The position numbers and the translations under genes were made by a program. From contig NZ_VUMI01000002.1 of assembly GCF_009696275.1 (NCBI RefSeq), forward strand, positions 186,001 to 250,000: DNA of 64,000 nucleotides, read 5' to 3'. Position 1 is the stretch's first letter; each line of letters starts with the position of its first letter. This document shows, one piece after another, positions 1 to 8,899 of the stretch. The stretch comes from Eisenbergiella porci. Its GTDB lineage: Bacteria > Bacillota > Clostridia > Lachnospirales > Lachnospiraceae. Below the pieces are notes generated by a model. The model had not been told where the DNA came from and searched no databases. It saw only the letters and a program-made list of their open reading frames with translations.

Positions 1-59
1 TGAAGGAAGTGGTAAACGTATGCCGCAAGGTTGAGCCGGACTGTGTTATTGAAATGTAA
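1..59 (+). CDS. C-terminal tail of an unidentified protein (possibly an HMA metal-binding domain)
   Basis: The third frame is open from the window edge to a TAA at 57-59 and encodes 18 residues ending VEPDCVIEM. The pattern KKVEPD(V/C) followed by a short hydrophobic strand is common at the end of heavy-metal-associated (HMA) domains in Firmicute metal carriers and P-type ATPases, so an HMA-type protein is a reasonable guess. Eighteen residues are too few to prove it. It runs in the same direction as the Fe-S genes, but a promoter at 175-203 separates them. Confidence 0.35.
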   Translation, partial: KEVVNVCRKVEPDCVIEM

Positions 60-174
60 ACCCGGCCGGGCCGGTTAACCGGACCGGTGCGGGAAATGAG
101 TTGCAGCCCGGTCCTGGCATGCTCGCCTGCAGGCCGGACTGTAACGGATATGCCTTAATATGGCAAACTTGTAC

Positions 175-203
175 TTGCAATGTATATCAGTATTGTGTAC
201 AAT
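175..203 (+). promoter_or_regulatory. Sigma-A-type promoter for the sufC-sufB pair
   Basis: A -35 box TTGCAA at 175-180 and a -10 box TACAAT at 198-203 are separated by exactly 17 bases, with TGTG just before the -10. The first gene starts 84 nt downstream behind AAAGAGG. A GC-rich palindrome, CCGGTTAACCGG at 71-82, lies upstream; it has no T-run and is not clearly a terminator. Confidence 0.6.
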
Positions 204-286
204 AAAAAGCAGTTCAGGAAAGACACAGGCAGGGGAATCCTCTGCCTGTATTTTATAGGAGTTTCAGACGAAAGAGGTGTACCCCC

Positions 287-1042
287 ATGCTTGAAGTGAA
301 ACATCTTTCATACACGGTAACGGAGAACCAGGAAACGCTTCCCATCGTTGCCGATATCAGTTTTACCGTTAATGATGGCGAAATGCTTGTCATCACAGGC
401 CCTAACGGAGGCGGCAAGTCTACAATTGCCAAGCTCCTGATGGGAGTTATTAAGGAGACGGAGGGACAGATCCTTCTGGACGGAAGGGATATTACGCCGC
501 TTACGATTGACCAGCGCGCCAATGCGGGAATCGGCTTTGCCTTCCAGCAGCCGCCCGCTTTTAAAGGAATGACCGTGCGCAGGCTTTTGAACCTGGCGGC
601 GGGAAGCGAGCTGCCGGAGCATGTCAGCTGCAGGCTATTAAGCAGCGTCGGCCTGTGCGCGAAGGAATATCTGGACAGGGAGGTGGACGCCACGCTGTCC
701 GGCGGAGAAAGAAAAAGAGTGGAAATTGCCACGGTGATGGCGAAGGATCATAAAGTAAGCATCTTCGACGAACCGGAGGCCGGAATCGATCTGTGGAGCT
801 TTTCCATGCTGGTGAAGCAGTTTGAGCAGATTCACAGGGAGAAAAAGGAAAGCCTTGTCCTGATTTCCCATCAGGAAAGAATTATACGCATGGCGGACCG
901 CATCATGGTAGTCAGGGACGGCAGGGTGGAGAGCTGCGGCAGCAGGGATGCAATTGTCCCCATGCTTTTCCTTGACCAAGCGGGATGCACATGTCTGGAC
1001 AGGGAAGGAGGAAACGGCAATGAAGCTGGATGCAGTTACTGA
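287..1042 (+). CDS. sufC: SufC-type Fe-S cluster assembly ATPase
   Basis: Predicted cytosolic ABC-type ATPase that partners a SufB-family scaffold in building Fe-S clusters. The 251-residue protein has Walker A GPNGGGKST (38-46), the signature LSGGERKRVEIA (from 137), Walker B ending in IFDEPEAGID (D161, E162) and the switch His in ISHQ (H195). The signature form 'SGGERKR-E' and 'DEPEAGID' separate SufC from transport ATPases, and there are no permease genes nearby. The start ATG follows AAAGAGG. Its last 23 bases overlap the next gene, so translation is probably coupled. No sufD, sufS or sufU is visible, which fits the two-gene SUF-like arrangement of many anaerobes. Confidence 0.9.
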   Translation: MLEVKHLSYTVTENQETLPIVADISFTVNDGEMLVITGPNGGGKSTIAKLLMGVIKETEGQILLDGRDITPLTIDQRANAGIGFAFQQPPAFKGMTVRRLLNLAAGSELPEHVSCRLLSSVGLCAKEYLDREVDATLSGGERKRVEIATVMAKDHKVSIFDEPEAGIDLWSFSMLVKQFEQIHREKKESLVLISHQERIIRMADRIMVVRDGRVESCGSRDAIVPMLFLDQAGCTCLDREGGNGNEAGCSY

Positions 1043-1943
1043 TGGCGTATTAAGCAAAATAGATGACCTTGGCTTTAAGCAGGAGGGCGCTTTCAACCTG
1101 CGCTATAACGGACAGCCGCTTTGCCACGGTGATACGGAGCATATCAAAATCCGCAGGAAAGAGGATAAGCAGGGGATTGACGTGTATATCAGCCGTGAGG
1201 CACAGGGCGAGCAGGTTCATATTCCTGTAGTGGTATCCGCTTCCGGTATCACGGATGTGGTATACAATGATTTTTATGTGGAAGAGGGAGCCAATGTTAC
1301 GATTGTGGCAGGCTGCGGCATCCATAACGATGGCTGCAACGACAGCCGGCATGATGGTATTCATGCCTTCCATGTGGGAAAGAATGCCAACGTTACCTAT
1401 GCGGAGAAGCATTATGGAGAAGGAAGCGGCACCGGAGAGAGGATATTGAATCCTGTGACGCAGATTTTTCTGGAGGAGGGCGCCGTATTTACGCTTGATA
1501 CGGCACAAATCGGCGGAGTGGATTCCACAGTGCGAAAAACTGAAGTTTCCATGGAGGCTGATGCGAAGCTGTTTGTGATGGAGAAGCTGATGACCCATGG
1601 CAACCAGACCGCTGTTTCGGATATGACTGTGGAAATGAACGGCGCCGGAAGCTCAGCCCAGATCGTGTCGCGTTCCGTGGCGAAGGGCCATTCCGTTCAG
1701 ACCTTCCACCCGATTGCCATCGGCAATGCGCTGTGCCATGCGCATGTACAGTGTGATTCCATTATCATGGATAAAGCGCAGATTTCCTCCATACCGGAGA
1801 TCAACGCCAGGGATATTGACGCCCAGATCATTCATGAGGCGGCTATTGGAAGGATTAATAATGAACAGATACTGAAGCTCCGGACCTTCGGCATGACGGA
1901 GGAAGAGGCGGAAGCGGTGATTATAGAGGATTTCCTGGCATAA
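1020..1943 (+). CDS. sufB: SufB/SufD-family Fe-S assembly scaffold (short form)
   Basis: Scaffold partner of the SufC ATPase. The protein is 307 residues, shorter than the usual roughly 420-470-residue SufB, and matches the short SufBD proteins paired with SufC in anaerobic Firmicutes and archaea. The core is a beta-helix-like stretch (IFLEEGAVFTLDTAQIGG and similar). The C-terminal SufB signature is present: a conserved His-Glu followed by AAIGRINNEQILKLRTFG. Cysteines lie in the GCGIHNDGCND motif and in ALCHAHVQCD, possible cluster ligands. I chose the ATG at 1020 because GGAAGGAGG lies just before it; an upstream in-frame ATG at 948 would lie deep inside sufC. Confidence 0.85.
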   Translation: MKLDAVTDGVLSKIDDLGFKQEGAFNLRYNGQPLCHGDTEHIKIRRKEDKQGIDVYISREAQGEQVHIPVVVSASGITDVVYNDFYVEEGANVTIVAGCGIHNDGCNDSRHDGIHAFHVGKNANVTYAEKHYGEGSGTGERILNPVTQIFLEEGAVFTLDTAQIGGVDSTVRKTEVSMEADAKLFVMEKLMTHGNQTAVSDMTVEMNGAGSSAQIVSRSVAKGHSVQTFHPIAIGNALCHAHVQCDSIIMDKAQISSIPEINARDIDAQIIHEAAIGRINNEQILKLRTFGMTEEEAEAVIIEDFLA

Positions 1944-1970
1944 AAAAGTAAAACAGATAAGTTTTGATAG

Positions 1971-2010
1971 GACATTGGATTTTAATAATCCAATGTCTTA
2001 TTTTTTTTCT
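1971..2010 (+). terminator. Rho-independent terminator after sufB
   Basis: A perfect 11-bp stem, GACATTGGATT pairing with AATCCAATGTC (1971-1997), is followed by TTATTTTTTTT. It closes the Fe-S operon and insulates it from the pilus locus. Confidence 0.9.
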
Positions 2011-2220
2011 CGGATTATCGTAATTGTAACGCTTTATGTTACACGCAAAAGAGTATTATAAATATAAAAATATCTTTAGATGAGCATTTGTTAATCAGGA
2101 AGATGGGGGCAGGAAGGATAAAGATGTTTTTGGATTTGGCATTTTACTCACCCTGAAGAGTAAAGGCGGTTTTGCAGGATGATTCACAGAAAATGCAAGG
2201 AGAGGCGGGAGGTATTCCTT

Positions 2221-5200
2221 ATGAAAAGATTAGTAAGCAGGAAAAAAAGGAGTAAGGTGTCGCTGTTAATTTCCCTGATGCTGTGTGTTGTCTGTATTTG
2301 CGGACAAAGCGGTATTCCGCTGACTGTTTTCGCAGAAACAGAAACTCCGGTTTTCACAGAAGAGGCGCCTGTGTTGGATGAGGATGCCGGGGGCTCAGTA
2401 GAGACGGAAATGACCAGTGAATCCATAACCGGTATAGTGTCTGATCAAAATGGCTCAGGAAGTGATGGGAAAGAGGAAAACGTGGTTCTGGATACATCGG
2501 ATGTCCCGGAGAAAAATGAGAAGGCCCCAGGGGAAGAGACCATGACCGTGTCTGAAACAGAGGAAGTACAGGAAAGTGAATCTGGGAAGCATTCCTGTAC
2601 TGAGTCTGAGAGTATGCCCGGTTCTATGACGAATTCCTGTACAGTCTCCTTCAGTGTTGGCGCGGATGCAATGGCTGCAGGCGTTTCCGTACCGGAAAGC
2701 GTTTCTGTAAACGAGGATGAAACCATAGGAAACCTTCCCGTCCCTGTTTGGAATGATGAGGATGGAAAATCAGTAAAGGTCTTCGGCGGCTGGTATATGG
2801 ATGAAGGATTTACCCGGAAATTTGATACAGGAACTCCTGTGAAAAGTAATATGACCGTCTATGCAAAATGGGATGTTTCCGGAGCGGATGATATTTCTGC
2901 GGACAATCTGGGGGCTCAGAACTCTATATTAAAAGTAAAAATAAAACCAGAGGATTCCTGTACGGTTTCTTTCAACATAGGAGCTGAGGCAGCTGCAGCG
3001 GGGGTTTCTGTTTCGGGAGACATTACCGTAACTAAAAATAAAAATGCCGGCAGCCTTCCCGTCCCTGTTTGGAATAATACGGATGGAGAACCTGTAAAAG
3101 CCTTTGGCGGCTGGTATACAGGTGAAGATTTTTCAGAGGTGTTTGATTCGGAAACGGTTGTCAGCTCTGATATCACCTTATATGCAAAGTGGAACAGTCT
3201 TGATGAAAAAGAGCTTTATTATGTCAGCTTCTACAGCCGGGATGGAGCTGCCGTCTGCAGTACGATTTCCGTATCAGAGGGACAGATGGTTAGCCCACCC
3301 GACCCTCCTGTTTTGGAAAATATGGTTTTCCTTGGGTGGTCGGAGACTATGCAGGAAGAGCCATTAGCTGAAGTTTCGGAAGAGATGGAATGGTTTGATT
3401 TTACGGTTGCTGTGAGTGCGGCAGCTGCAGATGGCGGAAATATATTAAAACTGTATGCATGGTACGGCGATTCCTTAGAAATGAATGAACAGAAGGATGA
3501 TGTTCCGGCATTGGGGCTTTATAAGGTATCGTTTAGTATCGGGGCAGATGCAGAGGAAGCGGGCGTGGCCGTTCCGGAAGATGTTTTTGTAAATGAGAAG
3601 GGAACAGTGGATAACCTTCCCACCCCTGTCTGGATGGGAGCGGACGGAAATCCTGAAAAGGCTTTCGGCGGCTGGTACCTGGATAAAGAGTTTAAAACAG
3701 AATTTGATACGGGCACAGTTATAAGTTCTGATACTGTTGTTTATGCTAAGTGGAACGGGTTTGATGAAGAAGACCTTTATTATGTCAATTTCTTCAATCA
3801 GGATGGCTCTGTTGTCTGTCTGACCCTTTCTGTTGAAGAGAACAGAACTGTAAATCCTCCTGACAATGCTCCTGTAGTGGAGAACAAGATTTTCCGCGGC
3901 TGGTCATCAGTTTTACAGGGGGATTCCCTGGTAACTGATATTGTAAAATTTGATTTTTCAAAAACGGTGAGCGAAGCGGTTACGGATGGCAGAAACACTT
4001 TGAATCTATATGCATGGTATGGTGATGAGGTAAGTGTAAGTTTTGTATCCAATGGCGGCATGGCGGTTCCTACAGCTGTTATTGCAGCAGGAGAGATGGT
4101 GGAAGAACCGATAACCGAACGGGAAGGCTATATCTTCCTCGGCTGGTCCGAAAGTAATACGGAATTTATGAAATTTGATTTCACTGCTCCTGTAATTACC
4201 AGCATAACTCTATATGCTTTCTGGGAGCCAAAGCTGGTTCCGGTTACGCTGGTTTATATGGATGAGAATGCGAATGACAGTGAATATACTCCTGCTGGAG
4301 CCGGACAGACTGTTTATGCGCCTGCGGGCAGTTATCTGTCCATACGGAAAAATAATATTACGGCTTTGAATCAAACGCATGACATTATATATTCCAATGA
4401 TGCGGGAGGGGAAGCGGCGGGTAATGCTTCCAGCAATGCGCAGGGCACGTATAAAGCTACGCTGCCGGATATCCGCGAAACTTATTTCCAGTATTCTTCT
4501 GCTTCCAATAACCGTTTTGTAATGCCGGATGGATCTACGGTTATGCTTATATATTATAATCGTGCCCGGGTTACGCTGAAATTTACCTATGACCTTTTCA
4601 ACAATGCCTCAATTGATGTGAATGCACGGATAAGCGCTGCTGACCAGGCTAAATATAATGTTCAGTATATTGAAAAACAAGTTGGTTACGGGACTAAGTA
4701 TAATGTCTTTGACTATTCATTTACAGCGAAATACGGAGAAAACATTGTACCGGTCTGGCCGCAGATTGGATGGGTGGAAAATGACAGCTCCGGAAGAAAG
4801 CAGTTCTATGGCTGGAGGAAAAGCAATAACGATATTCAGGTTACAAATATGTACACTTTAGAAAGGGATCTGTTTGATCAACGTTACATAACTAATGGTG
4901 TACTGGTTTGCACCGGAAATCTTCCGGCAGTGGAAAAAGTAGTATCCGTCCTATGGGCTATCTATGCGCGGACAACGCTTCCCGGTGAAAGCCCTGATTT
5001 TGTATCTGACGGTAAGAATTATACAATTTATACGGAAGCTTGCCAAAAGTTATATATTGAAAGCACTACAAACTTAGGCTATAAACAATTAGAAGGATGT
5101 ACCCCTATCAGTGGAACTCCGACTTTTGTAGCAAAATATCATAATATGGCCAGAGATTCTATTACTTCTGGGAGTTTTAGTGTAGGAACCGCAGATAATA

Positions 5201-6777
5201 GTCCTATGCAGCAGGTATTTGACAGTATATTTCCTGATCAGATTAATCATGGAAGTGAATGGGATCCTGGTGACAGGTGCCAGATTCTGCTCTATGACCG
5301 GAATAAAATTTCTCTTTCGCTTCACGTAAACGATGATACATACGGAATAAACGTACAAAAGGAGGACTACCTTTACAACGATTGGATTTATAACGATGAT
5401 ACCGATTTGCTTAAAACCGTGGAAGCGGGAATGGATAAAAAGAATTACATATTTGCCGGTTGGTATACGGATTCCAGGTTTACTGACGGTACCCAGTATG
5501 TTCCTGATATAAACTCAAGAATTTCCGGAAACATGGAACTTTATGCCAAATGGGAACCAAATCAGTTTACGGCAAGGTTCTACCTCTATACGGACGATGA
5601 ATCAGTCCCTTATCGCGAGGAAGGCTTTGCGGAAGGAGGCAGGATTACGGACTGGACGGTTCCGCCCGCAGTGCAGGATATTTTTCTTGGTTGGTACTGG
5701 TATCAGGACGGCAGGCTGCAGCCCTTTGATTTTACTTCTGCCGTGGGCCAAAATCATGTGGACCAGGATGGAATCCTCAAGCTTTATGCCAGATGGAACG
5801 GCACGGAAGGTAAGGTCAGCTATCTTCCCGGTGCAGGCGGAGATAACAGTACACAGGAGGTCTTTGACGAACGAAAATATGAGATTAATGCGGCCAGCGT
5901 CATGCTGCCTTCTTACGATTCTGTCTGGAAAGATAATTCTGTACCTTCAGACAAGAGTATGACCTTTGTTGGCTGGAAAGCGCCCAATGGGGCAATTTAT
6001 CAGCCGGGCAGATATGTTCCTGTAACCCGTATCCTCATGCAGTTTGAAGCCCAGTGGTCCAGGGATGCCGTAAAGCTAATTTATAATGCTAACGGCGGAA
6101 GTGGAAATGATGTGAGCGAAACCTGGGATCGTGGGAGCGTTGTAACTGTCTGGGATAATATGGATGCTTCTACTCCTCATTTCGTGCGTCAGGGATATGA
6201 GCTGGCCGGCTGGGATGAAAACAGTAATGCCGAGGTTCCATCCTATAAGCTGGGAGAAGGAAGCATTACGTTAACAAGTGATATAACAATCTTATATGCT
6301 ATCTGGAGACCCATTTCTATTGATGTAACCATCAGGAAAATGGTTGCAGGCAGTATGGGAGATATAACGAAGAGCTTTGATTTTATTGTTTCCTGTGACC
6401 GGGAAATGGCGGAGGGAGACGGTTATACCCTCTCGGAAGGCAGCAAGGAAGCAAGGTTCAGCCTGAAGCACGATGGCAGCATAGTGTTGAAGGGAGTAAG
6501 AACGGGCTCTACCCTGACCATTTACGAAAGCAATGCGGATGGATATAAGATGACGTTTACGGTGGGCACGGATCCGAAGGAACTCAGTGAAGGTTCCTAT
6601 ACCATTCCGCTGAATGCTTCAGAACCGATTAATATAACTGTAATAAACCGTAAGGAGGGAGAGATTCCCGATACCGGTGTTTTACTTGATTCCGTACCAT
6701 ATATTTTGATTCTGATGATTGTAATAGTCGGTACGTTTATGTTCCTGAGGAAGCGCAGGAATCATGATGACGATTAA
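2221..6777 (+). CDS. Large InlB-repeat surface protein with sortase signal, likely pilus tip adhesin
   Basis: The 1518-residue cell-wall-anchored protein opens a pilus operon in the position of Cpa in streptococcal FCT loci. The start at 2221 follows GGGAGG; an ATG at 2179 has no site. Residues 1 to about 38 form a signal peptide with probable cleavage after TVFA. Most of the protein is InlB/Flg_new (Listeria-Bacteroides) repeats ending in 'GGWY...F...YAKW'; three early copies begin near 2640, 2960 and 3530 and are close to one another. The section coded at about 4210-5420 is not recognised. Near the C-terminus is a Cna-B-like domain of the type found in clostridial pilins (starting near VTIRKMVAGSMGD), then the sorting signal EIPDTG, a hydrophobic helix and a KRRNHDDD tail. 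The adhesive role is inferred from architecture and position. Confidence 0.8.
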   Translation: MKRLVSRKKRSKVSLLISLMLCVVCICGQSGIPLTVFAETETPVFTEEAPVLDEDAGGSVETEMTSESITGIVSDQNGSGSDGKEENVVLDTSDVPEKNEKAPGEETMTVSETEEVQESESGKHSCTESESMPGSMTNSCTVSFSVGADAMAAGVSVPESVSVNEDETIGNLPVPVWNDEDGKSVKVFGGWYMDEGFTRKFDTGTPVKSNMTVYAKWDVSGADDISADNLGAQNSILKVKIKPEDSCTVSFNIGAEAAAAGVSVSGDITVTKNKNAGSLPVPVWNNTDGEPVKAFGGWYTGEDFSEVFDSETVVSSDITLYAKWNSLDEKELYYVSFYSRDGAAVCSTISVSEGQMVSPPDPPVLENMVFLGWSETMQEEPLAEVSEEMEWFDFTVAVSAAAADGGNILKLYAWYGDSLEMNEQKDDVPALGLYKVSFSIGADAEEAGVAVPEDVFVNEKGTVDNLPTPVWMGADGNPEKAFGGWYLDKEFKTEFDTGTVISSDTVVYAKWNGFDEEDLYYVNFFNQDGSVVCLTLSVEENRTVNPPDNAPVVENKIFRGWSSVLQGDSLVTDIVKFDFSKTVSEAVTDGRNTLNLYAWYGDEVSVSFVSNGGMAVPTAVIAAGEMVEEPITEREGYIFLGWSESNTEFMKFDFTAPVITSITLYAFWEPKLVPVTLVYMDENANDSEYTPAGAGQTVYAPAGSYLSIRKNNITALNQTHDIIYSNDAGGEAAGNASSNAQGTYKATLPDIRETYFQYSSASNNRFVMPDGSTVMLIYYNRARVTLKFTYDLFNNASIDVNARISAADQAKYNVQYIEKQVGYGTKYNVFDYSFTAKYGENIVPVWPQIGWVENDSSGRKQFYGWRKSNNDIQVTNMYTLERDLFDQRYITNGVLVCTGNLPAVEKVVSVLWAIYARTTLPGESPDFVSDGKNYTIYTEACQKLYIESTTNLGYKQLEGCTPISGTPTFVAKYHNMARDSITSGSFSVGTADNSPMQQVFDSIFPDQINHGSEWDPGDRCQILLYDRNKISLSLHVNDDTYGINVQKEDYLYNDWIYNDDTDLLKTVEAGMDKKNYIFAGWYTDSRFTDGTQYVPDINSRISGNMELYAKWEPNQFTARFYLYTDDESVPYREEGFAEGGRITDWTVPPAVQDIFLGWYWYQDGRLQPFDFTSAVGQNHVDQDGILKLYARWNGTEGKVSYLPGAGGDNSTQEVFDERKYEINAASVMLPSYDSVWKDNSVPSDKSMTFVGWKAPNGAIYQPGRYVPVTRILMQFEAQWSRDAVKLIYNANGGSGNDVSETWDRGSVVTVWDNMDASTPHFVRQGYELAGWDENSNAEVPSYKLGEGSITLTSDITILYAIWRPISIDVTIRKMVAGSMGDITKSFDFIVSCDREMAEGDGYTLSEGSKEARFSLKHDGSIVLKGVRTGSTLTIYESNADGYKMTFTVGTDPKELSEGSYTIPLNASEPINITVINRKEGEIPDTGVLLDSVPYILILMIVIVGTFMFLRKRRNHDDD

Positions 6778-6791
6778 TTGAGGAGGTGTGA

Positions 6792-7154
6792 ATGAAAAAA
6801 TTCAACCGGCATCAGGAACAAAGCGATGGCGCTGTAGGTTCCATTTTACAGATGCAGAAGGATATGGAGCGCGGTTCACCGCAGAAAGAGGAGCGGCTGC
6901 GTATCAAAAAATGGCTGAAAGAGGTTCGCTTTAAAAAAACTATTTTGGGTGGAGTCAATGAAGCGGATGTGTGGAAGAAAATTGCTGAGCTCAATGAGCT
7001 GTATGAAGCCGAACTGGCCGCTGAACGGATTCGGTATGACGTTCTTCTGAAGGAATATGCGGATTATGAAGCAAAGCGGCTGGAAAAAGTAATATGTGAA
7101 AAAAGTAAAAACATTACGGAAATGGAGAAAGCTGGTGATGAAACAAAGTACTAA
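6792..7154 (+). CDS. Small charged protein of a pilus operon, function unknown
   Basis: A 120-residue cytosolic protein starting behind GAGGAGGTG. It has no signal peptide or membrane segment, is very rich in Lys and Glu, and the second half (from about residue 58) should form a helix or coiled coil. I do not recognise the family. It lies 14 nt after the tip gene and overlaps the SipA-like gene by 17 nt, so it is translated as part of the pilus operon. It has no counterpart in the classical streptococcal FCT order; a role in expression or assembly is only a guess. Confidence 0.65.
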   Translation: MKKFNRHQEQSDGAVGSILQMQKDMERGSPQKEERLRIKKWLKEVRFKKTILGGVNEADVWKKIAELNELYEAELAAERIRYDVLLKEYADYEAKRLEKVICEKSKNITEMEKAGDETKY

Positions 7155-7686
7155 AAATCAATCTATTGCAGAAATCATCAGCAGACGCAGAGAGAATGTT
7201 CTTGTAAGACAGGACGGTGTAAGTCTCCTGTTGCGTATCCTGTTTTTCACACTGGCAGTATGGTTCCTGTTTACCAGGGTGTTTTTCATTACACAGGCCA
7301 GCGGAAATGCCATGTTTCCGGCCATAAAGGATGGGGATCTGGTGATAGGCTTCCGCCTGCAGCAGGATTATGCCAAGAATGATGTGGTAGTCTGCCATAT
7401 CAACGGACAACAGTACATCGGACGTATTCTTGCAAGACAGGGGGATACGGTTATGCTGGATGAAAGCGGAACGCTGCTGATAAATGGAACCGCACAAAAC
7501 GGAGAGATCCTGTATCCCACCTATGCTGAGGAAGGGCTGGAATACCCGCTGACAGTACCGGAAAACCATGTGTTTATCCTGGGAGATTACCGTACGCAGA
7601 CCGTTGACAGCCGGGACTTTGGGCCGGTACCGATGGAGTGTGTGGCGGGGAAGGTCATCACCATTCTCCGCAGACGGGGATTATAG
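7138..7686 (+). CDS. SipA-like signal-peptidase homologue without catalytic Ser/Lys (pilus assembly)
   Basis: The 182-residue S26-fold protein has one N-terminal membrane helix (about 29-53). Box B reads SGNAMFP, so the residue aligned with the catalytic Ser of SipS/LepB is Ala58. Box D reads YIGRILARQGD, so the aligned catalytic Lys is Gly95. Box E, GDYRTQTVDSRDFGPV, is intact. Loss of both dyad residues with the fold retained is the hallmark of Streptococcus pyogenes SipA, a non-proteolytic factor needed for pilus polymerisation. The gene sits directly before the major pilin, as sipA does in FCT-3. ATG 7138, after a GGAG, gives a normal N-terminus; an in-frame GTG at 7096 is less likely. 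Identity as a pseudo-peptidase is firm; the assembly role is inferred. Confidence 0.85.
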   Translation: MKQSTKNQSIAEIISRRRENVLVRQDGVSLLLRILFFTLAVWFLFTRVFFITQASGNAMFPAIKDGDLVIGFRLQQDYAKNDVVVCHINGQQYIGRILARQGDTVMLDESGTLLINGTAQNGEILYPTYAEEGLEYPLTVPENHVFILGDYRTQTVDSRDFGPVPMECVAGKVITILRRRGL

Positions 7687-7700
7687 CCCCCATGAAACAG

Positions 7701-7735
7701 ATGCTTTGATCAGTACGGAAGTACTGAATCAGCAT
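7701..7735 (+). promoter_or_regulatory. mRNA hairpin ahead of the major pilin gene
   Basis: TCAGTAC-ggaa-GTACTGA (7710-7727) is extended outward by ATGCT at 7701-7705 and AGCAT at 7731-7735, giving a stem of about 15 bp with a few mismatches. There is no T-run, so it is more likely a processing or stabilising hairpin than a terminator. Confidence 0.5.
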
Positions 7736-7767
7736 ACAACCCATTAAAGGAAAGGGAGGAAATCCAA

Positions 7768-8774
7768 ATGAAGAAAATTTTATCCATTGTGTTCGCTATT
7801 GTTCTTACGCTGAGCATGGCACCGTTGCATTGGCTGAGGAAGGGAATTATGCGGACATGTCCCAAGTAACAATTACCAAGGAGTATAAACTGACGAATCC
7901 TGGTACGGTATCACCTGCCGAGACATTTACTTTCAGTGAACTGACCAATGTCTCCGTTACAGATGCTGCGGAGGGAGTAACTGTAGATAGTATGCCGACT
8001 CCTACAATCAGCAGTATAAGCTATGAGTCGGGAAACGCGGGCTCCGAAAACATGAGCAAGACCGCTATCATAACCTTGCCTAATAATTATAGTAGCGTTG
8101 GCGTTTATACCTATTCATTCAAAGAAATTCCAGGAAAAACCGCTGGTGTTACATATTATGATAAGGAGATTAAGCTGGTGGTAACCGTTCTGCAGGGGGA
8201 GAATGGCAGGCTCCGTGTAGCTGCAGTTCATACCGAGGCAGAGGGCGGGGATAAAGCCGATAAATTTCCGAATGAATATTCCGCAGGTTCCCTGGCTATC
8301 GCCAAGGTAGTTACCGGAAATATGGGAGATAAGGAAAAGTACTTTAAGGTGACCGTTACCCTCACTGGCGAAAAAGAAAAAGACTATGCTGCCTCTTACA
8401 GCGTTACAGGCGGCAGTTATGAGGAGAATCCGGAAATCATTGAAATCGGAATCCCTACAGATTTTTATCTGAAACACGATGATACCATTACCATTGAAAA
8501 CCTGCCTTATGGTGTTACCTATACCGTTGCAGAAGCTGATTATACAAAGGATGAGGAGGGGAACGATGATTATGATAAAGCGGCCTATACTTTATCAGAT
8601 GGAAACTGTAAAATAGACTCCGCTTCCGATACGGTGACAATTACCAACAATAAAGATATGGATATTGATACCGGCGTCATTCTTGACAATGTTCCTTATG
8701 TTCTGATTCTGGCCTGTGTCTTTGGCGGTATGAGTGTATTTTTCGCAAAGAAACGCAGCTCCCGTGAAAAGTAA
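7768..8774 (+). CDS. FctA-like major pilin, signal peptide separated from the mature protein by a -1 frameshift
   Basis: An ATG at 7768 behind AAAGGGAGGA starts a classical signal peptide (MKKILSIVFAIVLTLSM), but this frame stops at 7867-7869. The frame encoding TVALAEEGNYADM and the whole mature pilin is offset by one base. Adding one G in the GG at 7818-7819 would restore ...SMGTVALA|EEG, so a single-base deletion is the simplest explanation. The mature part (open from TTG 7830, 314 aa) has an N-terminal isopeptide pilin domain of the Spy0128/FctA type (about 10-125), a second Cna-B-like domain from about residue 152, then IDTGVILDNVPYVLIL and a KKRSSREK tail. The sorting motif is DIDTG rather than LPxTG. 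As written, the protein would lack an export signal. Either a real lesion, a phase-off state or a sequencing indel. Confidence 0.75.
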
Positions 8775-8814
8775 CGGAGAAGTATGTTAACGATGTAAAT
8801 TCCTGCCGTCGGGT

Positions 8815-8838
8815 ACAGAGGGCGTTTCGGCCCTCTGT
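8815..8838 (+). promoter_or_regulatory. Intercistronic hairpin between major pilin and sortase
   Basis: A perfect 9-bp stem, ACAGAGGGC (8815-8823) with GCCCTCTGT (8830-8838), has a 6-nt loop and no T-run. It could reduce read-through or stabilise the pilin message so that pilin is made in excess over sortase. It also covers a GTG at 8837, which argues against that codon as the sortase start. Confidence 0.55.
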
Positions 8839-8899
8839 GAATCCGACAGTCTGGTGTGATGGAAAGGAGCAGGGCTGTCAGATAAGCCTGTTTCAATTT

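Noticed and set aside
8837-8899. Longer N-terminus of the sortase from GTG 8837
   Set aside because: The codon lies in a 9-bp hairpin stem, and the extra residues precede what already looks like a complete membrane anchor. Not fully excluded, because ATG 8900 lacks a ribosome site.
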